Assembly: GCA_016286785.1 (NCBI GenBank)
Contig: JAEEUB010000004.1
Location: 1 to 56,636, forward strand
Direction: 5' to 3'
Length of the DNA: 56,636 nt
From: Candidatus Saccharimonadota bacterium
GTDB lineage: Bacteria > Patescibacteriota > Saccharimonadia > Saccharimonadales > Saccharimonadaceae
The position numbers and the translations under genes are program-made. The first letter of the stretch is position 1, and each line of letters opens with the position of its first letter. This document shows positions 1 through 8,310 of this stretch, in pieces. Below the pieces are notes generated by a model. That model worked only from the letters and a program-made list of their open reading frames with translations. It had not been told where the DNA came from and did no database searches.

Positions 1-177
1 GTTTTTTCCTAGATTAAATGAGCTGGTGGCGGAATCCATTTCGGCTTGCGATAGACCGTACTGTGCAATGACTGGCAAGACGAAAAGTAAGGTAACAAAA
101 GCCAACCCTAGAATTGTATAACCAATTATGAAGCGATACCGATACAAAAAAAGCTTAGAAACTATAATTTTCTTCAT
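1..177 (-). CDS. Membrane protein, N-terminal fragment (cut by window edge)
   Basis: Reading leftward from the ATG at 177, an open frame of 59 codons runs off the window. The protein begins MKKIIVSKLFLYRYR and then has a hydrophobic stretch at about residues 16-37 (FIIGYTILGLAFVTLLFVLP), so it is an inner-membrane protein with a basic cytoplasmic start. The start is supported by a TATAAT box 6 nt upstream and by the absence of any competing start. Too little is present to name a family; the basic start and first helix would fit the membrane glycosyltransferase-like proteins common in this group, but that is a guess. Confidence 0.6.
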   Translation of the reverse strand, partial: MKKIIVSKLFLYRYRFIIGYTILGLAFVTLLFVLPVIAQYGLSQAEMDSATSSFNLGKN

Positions 178-183
178 ACTGCT

Positions 184-192
184 ATTATAACA
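184..192 (-). promoter_or_regulatory. Extended -10 promoter of the membrane protein gene at 177
   Basis: TGT-TATAAT lies 6 nt before the ATG; no Shine-Dalgarno fits in between, so the message should be leaderless or nearly so. Confidence 0.55.
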
Positions 193-226
193 TATATTGG
201 TTTGATGCGCTTAAGTTAATAATGAA

Positions 227-1567
227 CTACTCATGCTCTTTATCTAAAGACATAAACCTCGATCTTGCGCCGTCGAAGTATAACTCTATGGTACCAATTG
301 CGCCGTGGCGGTGTTTTCTTATGATAAGCTCTGTAATATTAGTATCTTCTTCCTCTGGCTTTTTGTAGTAATCTACACGGTGAAGGAACATTACGAGGTC
401 GGCGTCTTGCTCGATGGAACCAGATTCGCGAAGATCAGAAAGTACTGGGCGTGGATCGTCACGTCCGGTTACATTACGTGATAGCTGCGCCAAAGCAATT
501 ACCGGAATACTTAGTTCGCGAGCAAGAATCTTGAGACCGCGCGAGATCTCGGTTACCTCTTGGACGCGTTGGCCTTTGTAGCGTTCGCCACCTTGAATTA
601 GCTGCAAATAATCAATGATGACTACTCCAATATCGTGGTCGTGCATTGCTCTTCTAGCTTTATTACGTAACTCAAGGATTGTCATGGAGCTTGTGTCGTC
701 TATGTAGATTGGTATCTCGTCCATTTCGTCCATAGCGTCGCCAATTCTTTGGAATTCTTCGTCTGTTAAATTGCCGGTACGCATGCCCCAGTTGTCTACT
801 CCGGATACTGCAGAAATCATGCGATCGACAATTTCATTTTTAGCCATCTCTAGGGAGAAGAATAGAACTCCTTTTTTGTTGATGCTGGCGATGTTGTAGG
901 CTAAGTTTTGGGCGAAAGTGGTTTTACCCATGGCTGGACGTGCACCAATAATGATGAGGTCACCTTTTTGGAGGCCAGCGGTTTTTTTGTCTAAATCTCT
1001 AAAGCCGGTTTTAAGACCACGAAGCGTTCCGCGGTTTTTATGTAGCTCTGCAATTCTCTCAAGAGCGTCGGCGAGAAGCTCGTCCATTGCAACATAATCG
1101 CTTTTTACGATTTTGTCGGAAACTTCGAAGAGCTCTTTTTCAGCTTCACCTACTAATGCGTCGGTATCAACATCATCTTCGTAGGCTTTTTCGGCAATGG
1201 TGCTACCGGCTTTTACGAGTCGGCGTCTTACGGACATTTTCTCGACGATTTCCGCATAGGCTTTGGCGTGTGTAGCTACTGGCACAAAAGTTGATAATTC
1301 TGTGAGATATGCTGCTCCACCTACGTCTTTTAGCTTTTTGGTGGATTTTAGTTCCGAGGTTAAGGTGAGAAGATCGATTGGTTTGTGCTTGTCGTATAGG
1401 CTAACCATGGCTTCAAAAATAGTTTCATGACGCTTATCGTAAAAATCGCGTGGACGCACGATGGTCATAACTTCGGATATTACATCTTCGGCAAGCATAA
1501 TCGCACCGAGAAGTGATTTCTCGGCGGTTATATCTTGTGGCGGAACTTTTCCGTTTTTATCACTCAA
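227..1567 (-). CDS. dnaB: Replicative DNA helicase DnaB
   Basis: DnaB is the hexameric helicase that unwinds DNA at the replication fork. The N-terminal primase-interacting domain is visible (PPQDITAEKSLLGAIM), followed by the RecA-like core with Walker A GARPAMGKTTFAQN (about residues 210-223), Walker B VVIIDYLQLI, and the RESGSIEQDADLVMFLHR block. The frame is open to an ATG at 1603, but the better start is TTG at 1567: AGGAGG lies 8 nt before it, it gives MSDKNGKVPP, and the product is 446 residues, the usual DnaB size. With this start the gene overlaps the end of dnaX by 8 bp (TTGAGTGA), a classic translational-coupling arrangement. Placing dnaB directly behind dnaX puts two replisome proteins on one message. 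Confidence 0.95.
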   Translation of the reverse strand: MSDKNGKVPPQDITAEKSLLGAIMLAEDVISEVMTIVRPRDFYDKRHETIFEAMVSLYDKHKPIDLLTLTSELKSTKKLKDVGGAAYLTELSTFVPVATHAKAYAEIVEKMSVRRRLVKAGSTIAEKAYEDDVDTDALVGEAEKELFEVSDKIVKSDYVAMDELLADALERIAELHKNRGTLRGLKTGFRDLDKKTAGLQKGDLIIIGARPAMGKTTFAQNLAYNIASINKKGVLFFSLEMAKNEIVDRMISAVSGVDNWGMRTGNLTDEEFQRIGDAMDEMDEIPIYIDDTSSMTILELRNKARRAMHDHDIGVVIIDYLQLIQGGERYKGQRVQEVTEISRGLKILARELSIPVIALAQLSRNVTGRDDPRPVLSDLRESGSIEQDADLVMFLHRVDYYKKPEEEDTNITELIIRKHRHGAIGTIELYFDGARSRFMSLDKEHE

Positions 1568-2969
1568 ATGGGTTACCTCCTGTGTCGCTTTGCACTGTCC
1601 CACCCATTATATCAGAAATTTTATCAATTACGGCATCGTTTTTGGCCCCTTCTGGATGTTCTCCGACTTCATGAATAACAATTTTGATGCCCGAGGCGGC
1701 TCGGCCTAGGATGTCTTTATTGTTGTCACGCGAGAGAATTGCTTTTACGATTTTTCTATTTGGATATAGGTTTAAAATTCCATTTGCGTAGGAATAATCG
1801 CTTTTTAATAATTGCGAATACACTGTGTCGTTTAGGTTTTTAATTTTATCGAGAAATTGTTGCCAGTTGAATTGGATGGATGTGGGCTTCGCTTTTGGCG
1901 TGTCTTCTTCTTGGCTTAGGGCGGGTGATTGATTTTTCGGAGTTACTTCTTGGGGCTTTGTTTGGGGTATTGTTTTAGGCGCTATTTGGGGGATTATACG
2001 AGGAGGGCTCACGGCTGGCTGACTAACGATGTTTGCCTGATTACCTATGGTGCTGGTTAGAGCTACTAGGAGTCTTGCTTCTTCAAATGGTGGCCTAATA
2101 TCTGTTAGTTTGGCGAGTAGGGGCAAGGTAGTTGGGTTTGGTTTTTCGATAATTTTTTTAATTATTTCTTCCGACAGTATTTCGGGCTTAACTCCAGATA
2201 AAAGAAGGTCTTTTAACGTACCAGTAATAGACGGCAAGTCTTTGGCTTCGTACTTTAATAAAAGTTCAGATATTTTCTCGTCATCCGGCAAACCCATGGC
2301 GGCGATAACCATTTCTTTTGTGATTTCCTGATCCGACAACGTTGAAATTTGATCCAAAAGCGATAACGAATCTCTAAATGATCCGCCGCCTCGCTTTGCG
2401 ACGATTTTAATTGCATCGTCTTCTATTTTGATGCCTTCTTTTTTTGCGATTGTTTTTAAGAATGTCGCCATAGAATCGACATCGGATAATTTGAATGTGT
2501 ATACTTGGGTTCTTGAAGTTATGGTAATTGGTACTTTGTGAGCGTCGGTGGTAGCTAGAATAAAGATAACGTGGGCCGGTGGCTCCTCGAGAGTTTTTAA
2601 GAGCGCATTAAATGCTGGCGGTGTTAGCATGTGAACTTCGTCGATAATGTAGACTTTGTACTTGCCGATAGATGGAGCAATGGCTGCTTTTTCTCTTAAT
2701 TCCCTTATGTCGTCGATGCCACGATTGCTGGCGCCATCTATTTCGATAATATCTACATAACTGTCTTCTGGTTCATATTTAAACCCGTTGATTTCGTGTG
2801 CCAAAATCCTTGCCACACTGGTTTTGCCGCATCCTCTTGGCCCAATAAAAAGGTAAGCGTGGTTTATTCTGCCGGACTTTAGAGAGCTGGCAAGCGGTTT
2901 TGTGACTTGCTCTTGACCAATAATTTCGGCCAAGCTAAGTGGACGGTATTTTCTATATAAGGCCTTCAT
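1560..2969 (-). CDS. dnaX: DNA polymerase III subunit gamma/tau
   Basis: Clamp-loader ATPase of 469 residues. The N-terminal AAA+ module has Walker A GPRGCGKTSVAR, Walker B IIDEVHML, sensor 1 ATTDAHKVPITITSR and the SRC-like motif as SRT. Bacterial DnaX normally carries a four-cysteine zinc module between Walker A and the IEIDAASN segment; here ILAHEINGFKYEPEDSYVD links the two with no cysteine, so the module is missing. Residues about 310-360 are a proline- and lysine-rich linker (PQTKPQEVTPKNQSP), and a short C-terminal tau-like domain follows. The gene starts from an ATG 6 nt behind a TGC-TAAAAT box and runs into dnaB with an 8-bp overlap. Confidence 0.95.
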   Translation of the reverse strand: MKALYRKYRPLSLAEIIGQEQVTKPLASSLKSGRINHAYLFIGPRGCGKTSVARILAHEINGFKYEPEDSYVDIIEIDGASNRGIDDIRELREKAAIAPSIGKYKVYIIDEVHMLTPPAFNALLKTLEEPPAHVIFILATTDAHKVPITITSRTQVYTFKLSDVDSMATFLKTIAKKEGIKIEDDAIKIVAKRGGGSFRDSLSLLDQISTLSDQEITKEMVIAAMGLPDDEKISELLLKYEAKDLPSITGTLKDLLLSGVKPEILSEEIIKKIIEKPNPTTLPLLAKLTDIRPPFEEARLLVALTSTIGNQANIVSQPAVSPPRIIPQIAPKTIPQTKPQEVTPKNQSPALSQEEDTPKAKPTSIQFNWQQFLDKIKNLNDTVYSQLLKSDYSYANGILNLYPNRKIVKAILSRDNNKDILGRAASGIKIVIHEVGEHPEGAKNDAVIDKISDIMGGTVQSDTGGNPFE

Positions 2970-2975
2970 AGATAT

Positions 2976-2984
2976 ATTTTAGCA
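2976..2984 (-). promoter_or_regulatory. Extended -10 promoter of dnaX
   Basis: TGC-TAAAAT, 6 nt before the dnaX ATG, in the 20-bp gap after the upstream gene. No Shine-Dalgarno is present. Confidence 0.5.
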
Positions 2985-2989
2985 CGAAT

Positions 2990-3508
2990 TTAGAGAGCTG
3001 CTTCTACTGCGGCCCATGTAGCATCGTCGTTATTGGCTGGAATAGTGACTGATACCTGTGAGCCTTCGTGAAGATGAAAGTAAGTGACGGAAGCGTAAAG
3101 AATTTGATATTCTTTGCCTGCAATTTCTACGAAATATTTATCATCATGATGAGTCAAGGTGCCGATAACGGATTTACGTTCTACCGGGCCGATTTGCTTG
3201 TAGAGGAATTTGCCCTCATTAGTGATAGTAAGCTTCATGATGTCGCCCTCAACTAGCTTAGATTTAGAAGCGTAGTTGGCCGGGACTGGATAGTTTTTGC
3301 CATCTGGGCCAATCATTATTTGGCCGTCGAAAATTCCTTCTATTACTTTGCCATCTGGGTTACTGACTATGGTATCTCGTGGTGCAGTAATTGCATCACC
3401 GTCGCCAATAACTGAAACTAATAGCTCTTTGGCTGCAGAAAGATTCATTTCTGCCTCGCTTAAAAGGCTTCGTAACCTTTTTATTTGTTTTTCTGGTATT
3501 TCAGACAT
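2990..3508 (-). CDS. Conserved hypothetical protein next to dnaX
   Basis: A soluble protein of 172 residues, family not recognised. Residues 5-35 are charged and heptad-like (EKQIKRLRSLLSEAEMNLSAAKELL), consistent with a short coiled coil; the rest (VIEGIFDGQIMIGPDGKNYPVPANYASKS and onward) is rich in beta-forming segments with Asp-Gly turns. There is no signal peptide or membrane helix. Start choice: GTG at 3511 and ATG at 3508 are adjacent; the ATG has an AGGA 9 nt upstream and is preferred. The gene stops 20 bp before dnaX, so it may be co-expressed with the replisome genes, but dnaX also has its own -10 box. Confidence 0.75.
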   Translation of the reverse strand: MSEIPEKQIKRLRSLLSEAEMNLSAAKELLVSVIGDGDAITAPRDTIVSNPDGKVIEGIFDGQIMIGPDGKNYPVPANYASKSKLVEGDIMKLTITNEGKFLYKQIGPVERKSVIGTLTHHDDKYFVEIAGKEYQILYASVTYFHLHEGSQVSVTIPANNDDATWAAVEAAL

Positions 3509-3511
3509 CAC

Positions 3512-3884
3512 CTCGCATCCTGTCTAAATATAGTATTAGTATTATATTATATCCATTCGTTAGTAAAGTCAAGGATTTTATTTGAAAGTTTTCCACCAAG
3601 TTAACAGTGGTTCTTAGCAAAGTGTTGTATTTTTTACAATAAACATAAGTAGTTTGTATCTGAATAGTATTTTTCGGGACACACTCAAGGCCGTTCGGCC
3701 AGGCTTATGGTCCCGAAAAATACTATTCAGATACTTAAACTAATGTATATGCTTCTTGTAATATACTTAAAGCTGTTTGGATGAACTTATGGCACTGAAA
3801 AATATTATTCAGATACTTAAACTAATGTATATGTTTTTTAAATATACTTAAAACTGTTCGAATTAGTTTATGGTCTTGGATGAG
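3512..3884. repeat. Gene-free stretch with a long hairpin and degenerate ~81-bp tandem copies
   Basis: A near-perfect inverted repeat has arms at 3656-3680 and 3710-3735 (GTATCTGAATAGTATTTTTC and its complement), closed by GGGAC/GTCCC, and a 29-nt loop containing GGCC-GTTC-GGCC. The 3' arm and loop then recur as decayed copies with a period of about 81 bp: the loop motif ending CTTATGGTCC is seen near 3700-3712, as CTTATGGCAC near 3785, and as TTTATGGTCT near 3866. The hairpin follows the stop of the thioredoxin-like gene (minus strand), so it may act as its terminator. Its loop is shared with the hairpin at 9405-9484. Confidence 0.75.
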
Positions 3885-4940
3885 CTAATTAGATGTTTTA
3901 AATAAGCCGGTGTGCTTTTTGCCATCGTATATCATCGTTGGAATGCCTTTAATTTTTAACTCGTTCTCGATGATATTCTTATTCTCGTTCATTTTATTGG
4001 TAATTTCTGGATAGTTGGTAGTTTTACGGATTTCGGAGATTTCTTCGTCTTTTAATCCGGCTTGTTTTAGCCATTGTTCGATTTTGGCCGCTGCTTCTTC
4101 TTTGGTGTAGTCTTCGTTAAATTTATTTTGATACGAAATTCCTTCACTGTTTTTACCGGTAAATATGCGGTCTAAAATTTCTAGTGACATGCCGGAGTGA
4201 TATTGTTCGGTTGCGAACATGTATCTTACGATTGTTTCTGAGTTTTTAAATTTGTAATTTCCGTCTGCATCTTGAATCGCAAATGGAACTAGCCTTACGT
4301 TATATGAATCAAAGAAGGCAGTACTCTTTTGGTTTTTATATGACGACATACAGACTGTGCAGCCCGGATCAAAGATATCTATTGCTGTGGGCAAATCTTC
4401 AACCTCGTTTGGATTAATTGTGATGTAATTAAAATTGTAATCTATTGCATTATAAGAGCGGAATTTGTCTGGGACGGCTTCAAATATTTCCCCCCATTCG
4501 GTAAACCATCTACCGGTTGCTTCTATCGGGTTAGCGGGTTCGCTCTCATCTATGGAGCAGATTTCTGCGCCTAGTGTACAAGCTGAAGGTTTAGTAACAT
4601 TGCAGCTACCTAGTGCCCAGAGGGCCAGTAATGATTTTACGGCAGTAAGAATTGCCCAGATAGCTATTAGAACTATAACAATGGATAAGATTTCGATAAG
4701 GATTGAGAGTGGTTTAACCCATTTGGGGTGTTTTAGCATGATGCGGCTAAGCAACGTGTTTTTGACATCCTCTTTAAAGCCGGTTTCGCATTTTTGTAGG
4801 CGGACTTTTTTCCATAAGCAGCCCCAAGACTTTTTGAGGGCCTTAAGGTAGGCTTTCCCTACTTTGGGTTTGAAGATTGAAATTAGCGCTACAAATACGC
4901 CAATTAAAGCTAGAATAATAAACGCTGCTATACACACCAT
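3885..4940 (-). CDS. Membrane-anchored thioredoxin-like (DsbA/DsbG-like) protein
   Basis: 351 residues. Two hydrophobic regions (about residues 2-23 and 79-112) place the C-terminal two thirds outside the membrane. That domain has a CxxC centre in the segment IDIFDPGCTVCMSS and, near the end, a GIPTMIYDGK segment that matches the cis-proline loop of thioredoxin folds, so a role in extracytoplasmic thiol-disulfide exchange is likely. Further cysteines around residues 114-128 (CNVTKPSACTLGAEIC) could form a structural disulfide. The ATG sits 9 nt behind a TGT-TAAAAT box. It lies 29 bp after the FISUMP surface protein gene on the same strand, a possible substrate because that protein contains many cysteines. 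Confidence 0.75.
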   Translation of the reverse strand: MVCIAAFIILALIGVFVALISIFKPKVGKAYLKALKKSWGCLWKKVRLQKCETGFKEDVKNTLLSRIMLKHPKWVKPLSILIEILSIVIVLIAIWAILTAVKSLLALWALGSCNVTKPSACTLGAEICSIDESEPANPIEATGRWFTEWGEIFEAVPDKFRSYNAIDYNFNYITINPNEVEDLPTAIDIFDPGCTVCMSSYKNQKSTAFFDSYNVRLVPFAIQDADGNYKFKNSETIVRYMFATEQYHSGMSLEILDRIFTGKNSEGISYQNKFNEDYTKEEAAAKIEQWLKQAGLKDEEISEIRKTTNYPEITNKMNENKNIIENELKIKGIPTMIYDGKKHTGLFKTSN

Positions 4941-4949
4941 ATTATTACC

Positions 4950-4958
4950 ATTTTAACA
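4950..4958 (-). promoter_or_regulatory. Extended -10 promoter of the thioredoxin-like gene
   Basis: TGT-TAAAAT, 9 nt before the ATG at 4940, without a Shine-Dalgarno. Confidence 0.5.
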
Positions 4959-4969
4959 CATTATTTGTT

Positions 4970-6895
4970 TTATTGCGTGTTAACTATGCAACGAACGGCA
5001 TTTCCGCGATAAGTATCACTTGCGCCTGTTGCTGGGCTTACCGTACTTGCACTGAAATAGAAATGGCGTGCTAGCCATTTTCCGCCTGCCGTTGATGACC
5101 AGTATTCGCCATATGCTCCTCGGCCGCCATGATTTGCTCCGTGCACGAAGCCGGAGAAAATAAAATTATTTGGAAAATGACGTAGTCGTTGCGACATGAT
5201 AACGCCGGTTGGTGTCGTGCTGGACATCTGCATTGTTGTAGCTATATTATTAGCTTTTTTGTATCCGCCCATACTATTGCTAAGGATTCCGTAGTCGCCA
5301 TTTATCAATTTTGTGTCATTATGCCCAGTGGGTAAATGCCATCCAGTTGGGCAGATGTCACCTACGGTGTTTTCATTGTCTACCATGTCCCATATGCCTC
5401 TTCCGGCCGTAGATGAGTACCAGTTATATAAATTACCGTAAGAGTAGATATTGGCATTTGGGGATGTCATGTCGGTTGATTGAGTATATGAGGCTCTGTT
5501 TGCTGTGTTGTCGGTTCTTAGCCTAGATTGGTCAGAGCAGCTAGTTTGGTAGCTTATCGTACACCACCCTTCTGGAGCAGTATTCGCATCGTAGGCTACA
5601 TCCGAAGTTGGCGAAAGATTAGTATACGTAGTGGAATCTGAATAGTTGTGTTTCAAGGTAACACTCGTTCCATTATTCAGCGGATTATTAGTATTACTCG
5701 TAGTTAGAGTTGTAGCTACGGTACTACCATTCTCTTCATGGGTGTCTGCTAGTCTTAAGTTTTCTATAATCCAACATTTGCCATCCGCAAGTTTAGCTAT
5801 AGCATAGGTTTGGCCATCACGAGTATCAGTGAGAGCTGAAACACTAGAAAGTCCTGCAGTAATAGACCAGGTGGATTCATCGGAATCACCTTCATCATTA
5901 TAAGAAGCTGCGGTTAAGCTTCCACTACCGGTACCACAAAGCTGAGATACTTTGGATGAATCTTGCAAATTGCCTTCAGACTGAATCCATATAGCATACA
6001 GAGCTAAACCATTATCGGTAGTGCCATTTGGCACAGTAATGTCTTCATTTGGTCCGTAGAAATTAGCACTAGGGTTGGTCTCATAATCATAAGCATCAGA
6101 CCAACCAGCAAAGCCATAACCGTCTCTAGAGAAATTGGAAGCAAAGAGTTTTGTTGTATCCCCATCGCTCGCCGATTGCCTACCCATTGTGCCTTCTGCA
6201 GTATTGGCATTCGCATAATAATTGATATATCCTGCGGTAGTAGGTTGTGGTGATATTGGGGTTTCGGTTTTGGGGTGGACTAGGGTATATTTGACTTTGC
6301 CGCTATAGGTATCGGCGGCTTGGGTTTTCGAAATGTATGCTGCGTAGGTGGTAGTTAATTGGGAGCCGGTTGCGGTGGAGCCGACATCGGTGCCGGAATC
6401 TCTATGGGCCACCTTGGCATATGCATCTGGTACGGAGCTATAGCTGCCGTAGCCATTATCTAGTGTAATGGGATAGGCTGGTGTGGGGCTCGAGATGGTG
6501 TTTAGCTTCATGGCCCAGTTAGAAGTTGCTCCGCTGGTGGCTGTGCCGGTGGTGATTTTTTGACTGTTGCTTGCGCCAACTAATTTGGTGTGATCTTCTC
6601 CAGTATATTGATCACCAGTAAATCCGATAGCGTAGATAGCAAAACCTTCGTTATCATTACAAAAGGCTTTTAAGGTAGTGGTGCCAATGTCGGCTTGATA
6701 GGTACCGTTTGTTATTTCCGCATTGTGTGATGTCATGCCGGTGCCAGACATGGTGCATGAAACGCTAACAGTTACATTTACGTTGTCTATTACTGAATTA
6801 TCTGCATTTGTGGTGGGTGATGATAGAAACGCGCCAGACACTATGGTGATACTTAACAACAAATTCGTAATTGTTAAATATTTCGTTTTGCTCAT
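4970..6895 (-). CDS. Secreted FISUMP-domain surface protein with a Listeria-Bacteroides-type repeat
   Basis: 641 residues with a signal peptide (MSKTKYLTITNLLLSITIVS, cleavage probably near TNA-D at 31-32). After an N-terminal beta-rich domain (to about residue 215), a segment around 225-305 (YYANANTAEGTMGRQ ... DGYGFAGWSDAY ... ALYAIW) resembles the InlB/Listeria-Bacteroides repeat. The C-terminal half has the FISUMP signature: DGKCWIIENLRL, GDICPTGWHLPTG, EYWSSTAGG and a final AVRCIV. No LPxTG-type sorting signal is present at the end, so it is probably released or held by other contacts. An AAGGAG sequence precedes the ATG. It is the first gene of a minus-strand pair with the thioredoxin-like protein. 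Confidence 0.85.
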   Translation of the reverse strand: MSKTKYLTITNLLLSITIVSGAFLSSPTTNADNSVIDNVNVTVSVSCTMSGTGMTSHNAEITNGTYQADIGTTTLKAFCNDNEGFAIYAIGFTGDQYTGEDHTKLVGASNSQKITTGTATSGATSNWAMKLNTISSPTPAYPITLDNGYGSYSSVPDAYAKVAHRDSGTDVGSTATGSQLTTTYAAYISKTQAADTYSGKVKYTLVHPKTETPISPQPTTAGYINYYANANTAEGTMGRQSASDGDTTKLFASNFSRDGYGFAGWSDAYDYETNPSANFYGPNEDITVPNGTTDNGLALYAIWIQSEGNLQDSSKVSQLCGTGSGSLTAASYNDEGDSDESTWSITAGLSSVSALTDTRDGQTYAIAKLADGKCWIIENLRLADTHEENGSTVATTLTTSNTNNPLNNGTSVTLKHNYSDSTTYTNLSPTSDVAYDANTAPEGWCTISYQTSCSDQSRLRTDNTANRASYTQSTDMTSPNANIYSYGNLYNWYSSTAGRGIWDMVDNENTVGDICPTGWHLPTGHNDTKLINGDYGILSNSMGGYKKANNIATTMQMSSTTPTGVIMSQRLRHFPNNFIFSGFVHGANHGGRGAYGEYWSSTAGGKWLARHFYFSASTVSPATGASDTYRGNAVRCIVNTQ

Positions 6896-6940
6896 TTAGA
6901 TATCTCCTTACTATGATTATTATAGCATAAGGGTTTTTCT

Positions 6941-8104
6941 TTAGTAAATGATCTTTTGCATGATTTTTTTGATTTTGTCGATATCTTCTGGGCGATTATG
7001 TAGTCCTAGTGAGAATCTAACTAGTGGTGGCATACCAAGTACATGGTCTAGATAATAATGGACGCAGAAGTAGCCAGTGCGAGCCATAATATTTTCTCGC
7101 GACAAAGCGGTGCCAAGTAAGTGTGAATCTATTTCTTCTACGTAAAATGACATAGTAGGGTTTGCTTCGTGGTTTACCATATGTACCTTGCTGGAGCCAG
7201 ATAGAAAATCATATAACTCCGTATAATTCTTTTCTAGGTTTTGCCATTCTTTTTTAGGTAGTTTATTTAGCCAGTCTAAAGCTGCGCCAAGCCCTACGAT
7301 TTCTCCCCAAGCCTGCAAGCCAGATTCGAATCTGGTATAGCGGTGTTCCTTCCCTGTTGCGGATAAAACATAGGCGCTCTCTTTGACGTCATCCACCATG
7401 CCACCACCAACAAAACCTTGTGTCATTTTATCCATTAAATCATCTCGCCATACAATTACACCAAGTGAAGGTGCATATAATTTATGGGCCGAAAAGCATA
7501 TTGCATCTGGTTCTTGGTCGCGTAAGATGTCGCTAGAATGCGCCATGGCCTGCGCGGCGTCAATAATAATGATTCCGCCAGCTTTATGTACGGCTTTTAT
7601 TACTTCTTTGATATTTAGCAGTTTGCGGCCGTCAAAGTTGGAGGCGCAGTTTATTACGACTACAGCATCGGTAAAATCATAAGCATCGATATTGATCGAA
7701 CCATCTTCATTTCTTTTTATTACTTCGCGTGGCAAGCCTGTGCGTTCAGAGAAAGCAATCGTGGCTAAAAATGGCGAATTGTGTTCAATTTCGCTAGTGA
7801 TAATTTTTTTGAATCCATCGGGCTTTAATTGTGACAATATTAGATTAATGCCGTAAGTGGTGTTAAGCGTGAAAGACGTAGTGTATTTACGCGGAGATAG
7901 TTTTAAAAACTTTAAGACTTTTTCGCGAGTGGCCTCTACCTTTTCGTCAGTCTCTATACCCCATTTGTATTTTACGCGCTCGCCACAGGAGTTGTGCTCC
8001 GTATAGTACTTATTGATGGCGTCGATAACTGGACGTGGGCGCAAGCTTTGGCAGGCCGAGTCTAAATATACTTCCCCCTCACCTAAATAATCAAAATCGT
8101 TCAT
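6941..8104 (-). CDS. Cysteine desulfurase-like class V aminotransferase
   Basis: PLP enzyme of 387 residues in the NifS/SufS/Csd fold. Visible landmarks: the entry segment YLDSACQSLRPRPVI, the SEIEHNSP histidine that stacks on PLP, the IIIIDAAQAMAH segment with the PLP-binding aspartate, and SAHKLYAPS with the Schiff-base lysine. The late RTGYFCVHYY segment holds the cysteine in the place of the sulfur-accepting residue, so sulfur transfer is plausible. The frame is open to 8164, but those 20 codons lie in the long inverted repeat at 8125-8280; the ATG at 8104 has a TGA-TAAAAT box 7 nt upstream and gives the expected N-terminus. No SufU or SufBCD gene is in the window, so the acceptor is unknown. 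Confidence 0.85.
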   Translation of the reverse strand: MNDFDYLGEGEVYLDSACQSLRPRPVIDAINKYYTEHNSCGERVKYKWGIETDEKVEATREKVLKFLKLSPRKYTTSFTLNTTYGINLILSQLKPDGFKKIITSEIEHNSPFLATIAFSERTGLPREVIKRNEDGSINIDAYDFTDAVVVINCASNFDGRKLLNIKEVIKAVHKAGGIIIIDAAQAMAHSSDILRDQEPDAICFSAHKLYAPSLGVIVWRDDLMDKMTQGFVGGGMVDDVKESAYVLSATGKEHRYTRFESGLQAWGEIVGLGAALDWLNKLPKKEWQNLEKNYTELYDFLSGSSKVHMVNHEANPTMSFYVEEIDSHLLGTALSRENIMARTGYFCVHYYLDHVLGMPPLVRFSLGLHNRPEDIDKIKKIMQKIIY

Positions 8105-8111
8105 AACAGCT

Positions 8112-8120
8112 ATTTTATCA
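8112..8120 (-). promoter_or_regulatory. Extended -10 promoter of the cysteine desulfurase-like gene
   Basis: TGA-TAAAAT, 7 nt before the ATG at 8104; decides this start over the upstream in-frame one. Confidence 0.5.
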
Positions 8121-8124
8121 TAAA

Positions 8125-8280
8125 AAATAAAACCTGGTATTTTACGCGCGGTCCGCTCACGCAAAGAACTATAATTAATTTTTCGTCAGGCCTGCGTTGG
8201 AATTCCAGTTCCGTACTCGGCCCGGAAAAATGAATCATAGTTCTGGTTCGCGGAATGCTTGTAAATACCAGGTTTTATTT
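8125..8280. repeat. 156-bp imperfect inverted repeat downstream of rplL
   Basis: The outer arms are AAATAAAACCTGGTATTT (from 8126) and its near-complement ending at 8280. Inward, TCCGC and AGAACTAT on the left pair with ATAGTTCT and GCGGA on the right, and AATTAATTTTTC pairs with GGAAAAATGAATC. The apex contains TGGAATTCCA. One transcript could fold into a single hairpin about 70 bp tall with internal loops. It lies 30 bp after rplL, where a terminator is expected, but is far larger than a normal one. Confidence 0.7.
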
Positions 8281-8310
8281 GTTAAGATAACAATTAGCTA
8301 ACGATTTTGA

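Noticed and set aside
8105-8164. 20-codon extension of the cysteine desulfurase-like protein
   Set aside because: It lies in the inverted repeat and upstream of the -10 box; ATG 8104 is better.
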